Shown piece by piece: positions 1 through 6,553 of a stretch of DNA of 7,414 bases. The position numbers and the translations under genes are program-made. This DNA comes from Paracoccaceae bacterium (GTDB lineage Bacteria; Pseudomonadota; Alphaproteobacteria; Rhodobacterales; Rhodobacteraceae): positions 1 to 7,414 of the forward strand of contig JALWQC010000140.1 in the NCBI GenBank assembly GCA_027080755.1, read 5' to 3'. The stretch's first letter is position 1. Each line of letters opens with the position of its first letter. The notes below the pieces were generated by a model. The model was not told the origin of the DNA. It saw only the letters and a program-made list of their open reading frames with translations, and ran no database searches.

Positions 1-446
1 ACCCGTTCCAGCGCCAGCGCCACACGGGTTTGGCGCAGCTTTGCGCCCAGCCGGCCGGTCCCCCCGCCTTCCAGCAGACGCGCGACCTGCATGGTTAACG
101 TGGACCCGCCCGAGACCACCCGCCCGTTCACCGCCGCCTGCCCGAGTGCGCGCAGAACCGCGCGCGTATCAACCCCGTGGTGGGTGTAGAAACGCTTATC
201 CTCGAACGCCAGAAGCTGGGCAACAAAACGCGGATCGACATCGTCAAGACGCACCGGCAGCCGCCAGCGTCCGTCGGCCACCGGATAGGCCCGCAGCAGC
301 CGCCCCTTGCGATCCAGAACGCTGACCGAGGTTTGCAGACCCAGCGGCGGCAGCACGGTCGTGCGCACCCAGATTTCCCCCGCAAGCAGGGTCAGCCCCC
401 CCGCAATCAGGGCCGCAAGGGCCGCCCTGATGATCCGCCGCCTCAT
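1..446 (-). CDS. pbpC: Penicillin-binding protein 1C, N-terminal part (cut by window edge)
   Basis: This is a bifunctional peptidoglycan synthase of the PBP1C class, expected to be anchored in the inner membrane with its catalytic domains in the periplasm. Only the first 148 residues are visible; the family is usually about 700-800 residues. A short basic tail (MRRR) precedes one hydrophobic segment at residues 5-26, which fits a type II membrane anchor. The family 51 glycosyltransferase domain then begins. Motif 1 is FEDKRFYTHHGVD at residues 81-93, with Glu82 the expected catalytic glutamate. Motif 2 is SGGSTLTMQVARLL at residues 112-125. The GRVVSGGSTLTMQVARLL form is typical of PBP1C rather than PBP1A or 1B. 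The transpeptidase and C-terminal domains lie off the left edge. The ATG at 446-444 is one base after the stop of the macroglobulin gene, and that neighbour is the classic PBP1C partner. I see no Shine-Dalgarno before it, so translation probably depends on coupling. The family call is firm; intactness of the rest cannot be judged. Confidence 0.95.
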   Translation of the reverse strand, partial: MRRRIIRAALAALIAGGLTLLAGEIWVRTTVLPPLGLQTSVSVLDRKGRLLRAYPVADGRWRLPVRLDDVDPRFVAQLLAFEDKRFYTHHGVDTRAVLRALGQAAVNGRVVSGGSTLTMQVARLLEGGGTGRLGAKLRQTRVALALER

Positions 447-450
447 ATTA
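444..450 (-). other. TAATATG stop-start junction, macroglobulin to pbpC
   Basis: The macroglobulin stop (TAA, 450-448) is separated from the pbpC start (ATG, 446-444) by a single T. The bases upstream on the minus strand are C-rich (CTGCCGGCCCGC) and offer no purine-rich Shine-Dalgarno. Initiation of pbpC by a terminating ribosome is the simplest reading, and would tie the amount of the synthase to that of the protease trap. Confidence 0.7.
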
Positions 451-3400
451 GCGGGCCGGCAGGATAATCACGTTGCCCGTGGCCGTGCGGGCGCGATAGG
501 CGGGGCGATACATATCCTCGACCGAAGCAGCCGGCTGGTGGAATTCGCCGGCAAACACCGCCCGCACGATATAGCCCAGCGTGAACGATCCGGTCCCGGA
601 CCAGTCCACCGCCGCCAGAAAGCGGTCGTCGCGGAACTCCGTATGCGTGGCGACATTGTCCAGATGCAGCCAGTCCAGCGCCGAGATATCCCCCGCTCGC
701 AGCAGGTCGGGGTTGTCGATTTCCAGACCGGCGGGCAAGGGGTCGTTCACCATCAGGCGGGCATCGCTGCGCCGCTCGGGCGTGACCTCCAGCACCACGA
801 CAAGGCGGTCATGCTGGCGGATGGCATCGGCGGCAACCTCGTCCCCCTCCAGCGTGAAATAGCGCCGCGAAATGCGATAGCCGTCCCCGCCCGCAGGGGC
901 CGGATAGCGCGGCACGCCGAAGGTGCTTAGCACGGCCGGAACGGGGGTATCACCGGTATTGCGGATGACGGTTTCACGATCCTCGCCAGCGGCAAGGGCC
1001 TGCACGACGGGGCCGCTGGCGGGCTGGCCGTTCACCGTAATCGCCCCCGCATTGGCATCCGAAACCAGCGCGTTGGCCGCCAGCAGCGCCCAGACCCGTT
1101 CCTGTGTAGACGGGTAGCGGGCCGGATGCAGGGTGACCAGATCGCTTAGGTAGTCCACATCCACGGCGGTGCTTCCGGCCCCCAGCGCCAGGGCCAGAAC
1201 GGCGGCCGCATCGCGCCGGTTGGAACCATAATCGCGCCGCCATTCCCCGCTATCGTCGCGCGGGTCGCGGAGGCGGCGTTGTGCCAGCCGGAACATGTGG
1301 TCCGCGCGGGTCTGGTCGCCGTAATAGGCCAGCGCCGCGCCGATCTGGGCCTGCGCCATCGGGGTTGCGAAATCCTGTGCCTTTTCATCGGCGAAATAGC
1401 GCAGGTCCCCGACAGAGGCATATTTTTCCCGCGCCAGCACCATCAACGCATAGGCCAGCCCCTGCCCCGCGTTTTCGAAATCGCCGGCATAGTTCACCTG
1501 GTTGCGCAGGTTGTCGAGCGCCGCCCTGAAGGCCTGCTCCGGTACGGAATACCCTGCCAGACGGGCGCGCGACAGGAAGTCGGTGGCATAGGCGTCCAGC
1601 CACAAATCCCCGTCCGAGGGCCGCCACAGGCCGAAACTGCCTGTGCTGCTCTGATTGGCCAGAATCCCGTCGATGGCTGTGCGGATGCGGTCGTCAACCG
1701 GCCGCTCGCGCGCAATGCCCAGCGCGGCGGAAATCCGGTCGAAATACAACAGCGGCAGCGCCCGCGAGGTCAGCTGCTCCGTGCAGCCATAGGGGTAGCG
1801 GTCCAGCGCCACCAGCAGGCCCGGCACATCGAAACGCGCAACGGGACCGGCGGCCAGCGTGGCCTTGCCGGTGCCCTCCACCATGTCCGACAGGGCGGAA
1901 GGGTCCAGCGTCATGCTTCCGCCCGGGGGCAGGGTCAGACGGTAGGTATTGGCAACCTCGGGGTCGTTCACGCGCACCTCCAGCGGGTAGTCGCGCACCA
2001 GACGTTTGCCGTCGGGCGTGGTCAGGGCGACGCGCAGGTTGCCCCCGCCGGCCGCGCCCGCCAGAACCGGAACGGACAGGCGCGTGCGGGCCTTGTCCCC
2101 CAGCGTGATCTGTTGCTGCAACGCCCCTTGCGGCAGCACCAGCGCCCCGCTTGCGGAAACCTCCAGCGTCATGTCGCCTGCGGGACCGAAGGCATGGGCC
2201 AGCGCGATTTGCACCGTGGTCCGGTCCCCAGGCGCCAGAAAACGCGGCGGGCTGGCGGTGACCACAACCGGATCGCGCACCAGTATGTCCTTGCTGGCCT
2301 GCCCGACGGCGGTTTCCCCCCAGACAACAGCCATCAGGCGGACCGTGCCATTAAAGGCCGGCAGCCGGAAATCGGCGGTAATCACCCCGTTTTCATCCGC
2401 CTGAAGCGGGCCGCTGAAAAAGGCGACCAGCTTTTCGGTCGGCGGCGGGCTGTTGCGCCGTTGCATCCCTGCATCCCCGCCCGAGCGCAGCGTCCCGCGC
2501 ACGCCCTGCATCCCGTCGATCAACTGGCCGTAAAGGTCGCGGAACTCCATCCCCAGCCGCCGCTGGCCGAAATAGTAATCCGCCGTGGCCGGGGCGGTAA
2601 AACCGGTCAGGTTCAGGATCCCCACGTCCACCGCCGCAATCGTGGCATAGACCGTCTGCCCGGGTTTCACCCCGTCCACCTGCACCTGTGCCGCCAGCGG
2701 GCCGCGCGGGTCCACGCTGTCGGGGGTGATGAAATGCGCCTGTAACTGTTTGTCCCCGGGATCGACCGGCGCATAGGACAGGCCGATCGCGCGGGCCGGA
2801 TTGCGTTTCGCGGCCACATCCATCGGCCGGATCAGCGTGGCAACCACATAGGCCCCCGCGCCCCAATCCCCGGTCACGGGCAGGGAAACCGCGGTTTCGC
2901 CCTTGTCCACATCCAGCGCCTGCATGGCCACCAGATGATCGCTGACCACACGCACCAGCACCTTGCCGGCATAGCGCGCCTTCAGCCGCAGCGTTGCGGT
3001 ATCCCCGATGGCATAGCGCACCTTGTCCAGCCCGACCTCCAGCAGATCGGGGGTGTCGCTGCCCGCATCGGCCCCGTACCACCCCGCGCTGAAGGTAAGG
3101 CCGGCCGCCGTGTCCCCCCCGTCAAGCGCGTAGAGCTTCAGTTCGTAGCGGCCCCAGTCCACGGCGCCCTCTATACGGGCGGGGGCGTCGGTGCCAAGGC
3201 TGACCTCGCCCGAGGCAACACGGGTGCGCCGCGTGACCGGCTCGTAATCCCAATAGCCGTCGGTTTCATACCACTGGTAACGGGTTTCGACCCGCGACAG
3301 CGCCCAGCCGACCCGCTGCATGGGAATTCGCCCGTCGGCATCAATGGCGATCACCTCGAAACGGGCGGTAGAGCCTTCCTCGGCCGTGCCGTCAAACAGC

Positions 3401-5886
3401 GGCCGGATACCGATGCGCGGCCCGTCCGGCGCCACAGGGCGGGTGATGCTGCGTTCCACCGGCCGTCCGGCCATGTCGATAACGCGCACGGTGGCGGTCA
3501 GTTCCAGCGGACGGCTGGTGGATACACTATCGGGCAGCGGCAACGGAAAGGCCGCGTGCCCGCGATCGTCGGTCACAACCCCGCGGTCCAGATTGGCATA
3601 GGCCGCCTCGAACCGCTCGTTCGACAGGCCGAAGCGGTATCCGGGATAGGCCGGCAGGCTGTCCGTGGCTTTCAGGACTGTCTGGGACTCTATTGTCAGA
3701 CCGGCCGCAGGCGCGCCATACAGATAGGCCGCATCGAGCGACAGCTCCGGTGCCGCATCCAGATGCACCATGCCATCGGGCAGGGACAGGTCGAAATCTA
3801 TACGCTCGGGCAGGAAATCCTCTACCAGAAAGGCCTTGTTGGCGAGGGCGGGGGAATCGGGATCCGCATAGATCCGCAGGCGCCATGTCCCCCGTTGCGC
3901 ATCCGCCGCCAGAGGCATCGCATAGACACGCCCGCCGGCCCCCATATCGGGCACAACGGCACGGGCATGTTCCACGCCGTCGGGGCGGGTAACAACCACC
4001 GTCAGCGGCAGATCGTCAATCGCGCGGGCCTGTGCATCGCGGGCCAGAATCGTGGCATAGACCGTTTCCCCCGGACGATAGGCCCCCCGTTCGGTGCTGG
4101 CAAAAACGTCGATCGGCGGCGGGGCGGCACGGCCGGTCACCCCGCGATCGGACAGATCCAGCGCCGCACGGCCCAGATTGACAAAGGCGAGGTCATCCCC
4201 CTTTTTCACGGTCAGAAGCGCCGGCGCCGCCGAGCCGTTCCCGCGCACCAGACCGGCCGCGAAATGCGCATAGCCGTCCGCATCCGTCTGCACTGTTCCC
4301 AGCACGTCGTTCTTGGCATCCACCAGCTGCACCTCTACGCCCGCGCGGGCGGCGGCGTCGGACAGGCCGCGCACGAAAACATGCAACCCGTCGTTGCCCA
4401 TCAGCGTTTCAATGCCAAGGTCGGTGACAATAAACCACTGGGTCGCGGCGGCATCCCATTCCTCGCCCACACCGGGGATGCGGGCGGTCATGGCGTAGAC
4501 ACCCGGCTTCATGTGGTCCACCGCCTGACCGATCGGCAGGGCGGTTACGGTATCCTCGTTCAGGACGCTGGACAGCACCCCCGTGCCGCGCCAGACCTGT
4601 TCGCCAAGGGCGTTTTTGATGTCGTCCTCGTAATAGGAATCCAGCTGCGTGCCGAAAATATAGTTCTGGAAGCTGCGCACCAGATTGCGGTCCCCGATAC
4701 GGTAGATGGCCAGATCGACGCTGTCGGCATTCACCCCGACCAGCGGAATGGCGGCATCGGCGGATTTGGGCAGCACGTAATTCTTGCCGATAAACCGGAC
4801 CGAGGGCGCACGATCCCGCACATAAAATTCCAGATCGACCGATTTCGCCAGCTTTTCCCCGTTTTGCGCCGGCAGACCCGCGCGCAGCGTAACCTTGTAG
4901 CGCTGGCCGTGCTGCAGGCCGTCGATGCACAGTTGCGCGTTATCGACCTCTACCGGCAGGGCGGGGCCTTCCAGCCGCACAAAGGGGGCGTAATCGAGGC
5001 CGGTTTGCACAAGTTTTTCCGAAAATGTCGCGCAAAACCGCGGGCTGGCGGAATCGCTGTCCACCTGATGTTCCGTCACCCGAAAACCATACAGCCCCAC
5101 AATCCGGTCCAGCGCCTTGGCCGTCAGGGGCGAGGGGGCAATAGCCATCGCCAGCCGCAGAGCCGGAATTGTGGCCCGTTCATAGCCGCGTTTTTCCAGC
5201 ATCTGCGCCAGCAGCATCAGGGCATCGCCCTTCAGACGGGCGGATTTCCCCCGCAGATAGGCGTTGATCGCCGCATTGGTGGCGATCCGGCGCAGGGTGC
5301 TTTGGGACTCGTCCTTATACTTCAGCACCAGTTTGGCCAGATTCAGCCAGTCGCCGGCATTGTCTGTCAGGTTCACCAGCGCCGCTTGTGCCCAGAAGGC
5401 GGAATTCACGTCACTGCGGATCCGCGCCCGGGTCACCTCGTCCCGCAGATCGGCAAGCTTGCGGCCGTTGACCGGATAATCCTGCCCGAAAAACCGCGCC
5501 TGACGGATGGCGTCGTCCAAAAGCCCCGCGGGCAGGAAATCCAGTGTCGCGGCCAGTTCCGCCCCCTGCCGCACGGTTGCGGGATCGTTGCGCAGGATCT
5601 GTGCGGAAATCGCCCCGCTGAAAGGGTCCTGCCGTTCCACGTCCCGCTTCAGAAAACAGGCGTCCTTGTTGGTGTTGAAGGTATAGGCGTTGCAATTGTC
5701 ATCCGACAGGCAGGCCTCTTCGCAGGAATCCATATCCGTGTTCAGAATAGAGCGGATGTCCCCGCCGTAAAAGTCCGTATCCTCGCTAACAATGCTGCGC
5801 CGTTCGGGGATGATACTGTCCTGCGCGGCGGCCAGAAGCGGAGTCAGAAAAAGACCCGTCAGCAGAACAAGGAAAAGACGTTTCAT
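448..5886 (-). CDS. Secreted alpha-2-macroglobulin family protein with PAN domain and thioester
   Basis: This 1812-residue protein is a bacterial alpha-2-macroglobulin, a suicide protease trap expected in the periplasm. Residues 1-21 are a signal peptide (MKRLFLVLLTG..., Ala-rich end, probable cleavage after Ala21). There is no lipobox cysteine, unlike E. coli YfhM, which is a lipoprotein. Residues about 28-98 resemble a PAN/Apple domain with Cys55, 59, 65 and 77. A mainly helical region follows to about 270, then beta-rich macroglobulin domains. An MG2-type domain starts near residue 593 (ERGAYRPGETV). The bait-region domain spans about 950-1155, with a flexible Gly/Arg/Pro-rich segment at 1125-1152. 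The conserved RDPVVVTASPPRFLAPGDR stretch follows. The thioester motif GCTEQ has Cys1368 and Gln1371; the thioester domain continues through the Trp1429 region (LWLDAYATDFL). A conserved tail near the C terminus contains ASVEDMYRPAYRART. It is longer than the roughly 1650 residues of E. coli YfhM, largely through the PAN and helical N terminus. The ATG at 5886 is preceded by GGGAG at good spacing and directly gives the signal peptide. pbpC follows after one base. The family is certain; the target proteases are unknown. Confidence 0.96.
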   Translation of the reverse strand: MKRLFLVLLTGLFLTPLLAAAQDSIIPERRSIVSEDTDFYGGDIRSILNTDMDSCEEACLSDDNCNAYTFNTNKDACFLKRDVERQDPFSGAISAQILRNDPATVRQGAELAATLDFLPAGLLDDAIRQARFFGQDYPVNGRKLADLRDEVTRARIRSDVNSAFWAQAALVNLTDNAGDWLNLAKLVLKYKDESQSTLRRIATNAAINAYLRGKSARLKGDALMLLAQMLEKRGYERATIPALRLAMAIAPSPLTAKALDRIVGLYGFRVTEHQVDSDSASPRFCATFSEKLVQTGLDYAPFVRLEGPALPVEVDNAQLCIDGLQHGQRYKVTLRAGLPAQNGEKLAKSVDLEFYVRDRAPSVRFIGKNYVLPKSADAAIPLVGVNADSVDLAIYRIGDRNLVRSFQNYIFGTQLDSYYEDDIKNALGEQVWRGTGVLSSVLNEDTVTALPIGQAVDHMKPGVYAMTARIPGVGEEWDAAATQWFIVTDLGIETLMGNDGLHVFVRGLSDAAARAGVEVQLVDAKNDVLGTVQTDADGYAHFAAGLVRGNGSAAPALLTVKKGDDLAFVNLGRAALDLSDRGVTGRAAPPPIDVFASTERGAYRPGETVYATILARDAQARAIDDLPLTVVVTRPDGVEHARAVVPDMGAGGRVYAMPLAADAQRGTWRLRIYADPDSPALANKAFLVEDFLPERIDFDLSLPDGMVHLDAAPELSLDAAYLYGAPAAGLTIESQTVLKATDSLPAYPGYRFGLSNERFEAAYANLDRGVVTDDRGHAAFPLPLPDSVSTSRPLELTATVRVIDMAGRPVERSITRPVAPDGPRIGIRPLFDGTAEEGSTARFEVIAIDADGRIPMQRVGWALSRVETRYQWYETDGYWDYEPVTRRTRVASGEVSLGTDAPARIEGAVDWGRYELKLYALDGGDTAAGLTFSAGWYGADAGSDTPDLLEVGLDKVRYAIGDTATLRLKARYAGKVLVRVVSDHLVAMQALDVDKGETAVSLPVTGDWGAGAYVVATLIRPMDVAAKRNPARAIGLSYAPVDPGDKQLQAHFITPDSVDPRGPLAAQVQVDGVKPGQTVYATIAAVDVGILNLTGFTAPATADYYFGQRRLGMEFRDLYGQLIDGMQGVRGTLRSGGDAGMQRRNSPPPTEKLVAFFSGPLQADENGVITADFRLPAFNGTVRLMAVVWGETAVGQASKDILVRDPVVVTASPPRFLAPGDRTTVQIALAHAFGPAGDMTLEVSASGALVLPQGALQQQITLGDKARTRLSVPVLAGAAGGGNLRVALTTPDGKRLVRDYPLEVRVNDPEVANTYRLTLPPGGSMTLDPSALSDMVEGTGKATLAAGPVARFDVPGLLVALDRYPYGCTEQLTSRALPLLYFDRISAALGIARERPVDDRIRTAIDGILANQSSTGSFGLWRPSDGDLWLDAYATDFLSRARLAGYSVPEQAFRAALDNLRNQVNYAGDFENAGQGLAYALMVLAREKYASVGDLRYFADEKAQDFATPMAQAQIGAALAYYGDQTRADHMFRLAQRRLRDPRDDSGEWRRDYGSNRRDAAAVLALALGAGSTAVDVDYLSDLVTLHPARYPSTQERVWALLAANALVSDANAGAITVNGQPASGPVVQALAAGEDRETVIRNTGDTPVPAVLSTFGVPRYPAPAGGDGYRISRRYFTLEGDEVAADAIRQHDRLVVVLEVTPERRSDARLMVNDPLPAGLEIDNPDLLRAGDISALDWLHLDNVATHTEFRDDRFLAAVDWSGTGSFTLGYIVRAVFAGEFHQPAASVEDMYRPAYRARTATGNVIILPAR

Positions 5887-5938
5887 GGCAAAAGCTCCCG
5901 CGGCAAAGGAAATAGACTCGAATTATGCGGACAGTTTA
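5887..5938 (-). other. 52-base gap between the cofactor pair and the macroglobulin gene
   Basis: This is the only non-coding gap longer than one base in the window. It is more AT-rich than its surroundings and carries the ribosome binding site of the macroglobulin gene. I found no hairpin followed by a T run that would end transcription after the MocA-like gene. No convincing sigma-70 promoter pair is visible either. Readthrough from the cofactor genes into macroglobulin-pbpC is therefore possible, and a promoter inside the end of the MocA-like gene is not excluded. Confidence 0.5.
5895..5899 (-). promoter_or_regulatory. Ribosome binding site of the macroglobulin gene
   Basis: On the minus strand this reads GGGAG and ends eight bases before the ATG at 5886. 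It supports that start, which also yields a complete signal peptide. Confidence 0.65.
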
Positions 5939-6553
5939 TCACCCTTTGCGGGAAAAATCATCCTTGATCAGGGGCATATTTTGCCAGTCCTGCGGCGTGT
6001 CGATATCGCAGGCCGCCCCCTCGCCCGGGGTCGGGACGTTGCACAGGGCCTGCGGGTTGGCGCGCAGGATGTCGCGCCCGCCCTTGTCCCCCCGCACCTG
6101 CGCCAGATCGGGAAAGAAACGGCGGTCGAACAGAACCGGATGCCCCTTGCGCCCGCTTTGCGTCTCCGCACGACAAATCAGGCGGCCCTTGTCCGGCGCG
6201 TGGGCGGCGATCAGGCGGGCATAGATATCGGGACCGACCAGCGGCATATCCGCCAGCGCAATGATCACGGCGGGGCTGTCGGGGGGCAGGGCGGCCATGC
6301 CGGCACGCAGGGCGGCGGACATGCCCTCGGCCGCATCCGGCACCTCTGTTATGGCAACGTCGAGTCCGGCCAGCGCTGCGTGATGTTCCGGACGCCCCCC
6401 CGCCAGCATCACCCGCACCGGTCCAACAGCACGCGCGTTGCGGGCCGTGTGGCGCAAAAGCGGGCCGTCGGGGGTGTCCAGCAGCAGCTTGTCCACATCC
6501 CCCATCCGCCGCGAGGCCCCCGCCGCCAGCAACAGGATGGGCGGGGCGCTCAT
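5939..6553 (-). CDS. MobA/MocA-like molybdenum cofactor nucleotidyltransferase
   Basis: This 204-residue cytoplasmic protein belongs to the MobA-like NTP-transferase family, which joins a nucleotide to molybdopterin cofactor. The N-terminal nucleotide-binding signature LLAAGASRRMG is at residues 8-18, followed by Asp21-Lys22. The metal-binding ADMP motif is at 101-104 (Asp102). GRKGHPVLF is at 134-142, GDKGGRDIL at 155-163 and DIDTPQDW at 183-190. The LAAG form of the first motif, with the neighbouring XdhC-family gene, favours a MocA-type cytidylyltransferase (making the cytosine dinucleotide cofactor used by CO dehydrogenase-type enzymes) over the guanylyltransferase MobA, which normally reads LAGG. 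That specificity is inference, so no symbol is given. The length fits the family and the reading frame looks intact. The ATG overlaps the upstream stop codon (ATGA), with GAGGG six bases before it, so translation is probably coupled to the XdhC-like gene. Close relatives in the same superfamily include other sugar-nucleotide and cofactor nucleotidyltransferases. Confidence 0.9.
   Translation of the reverse strand: MSAPPILLLAAGASRRMGDVDKLLLDTPDGPLLRHTARNARAVGPVRVMLAGGRPEHHAALAGLDVAITEVPDAAEGMSAALRAGMAALPPDSPAVIIALADMPLVGPDIYARLIAAHAPDKGRLICRAETQSGRKGHPVLFDRRFFPDLAQVRGDKGGRDILRANPQALCNVPTPGEGAACDIDTPQDWQNMPLIKDDFSRKG

Noticed and set aside
128..385. Minus-strand 85-codon frame with several cysteines near the left edge.
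   Set aside because: It overlaps pbpC in another frame. The pbpC frame shows glycosyltransferase motifs and a membrane anchor, and this one shows nothing.
5922..5927. CATAAT on the minus strand in the gap before the macroglobulin gene, resembling a -10 box.
   Set aside because: It matches the consensus at five of six positions, but no acceptable -35 element lies 16-18 bases upstream (CGCAAA or neighbours match poorly). It is too weak to call without transcript data.
2935..5967. A 1010-codon open frame on the plus strand, opposite the macroglobulin gene, plus similar long ones at 1279-2745 and 307-930.
   Set aside because: All three are in the same register, exactly codon-for-codon opposite the macroglobulin frame, where a stop arises only if the real gene uses TTA, CTA or TCA. 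Those codons are rare in GC-rich genomes, so long antisense frames are expected. The translations are low in recognisable domains and rich in Arg, Gly, Gln and His, as expected for shadows.
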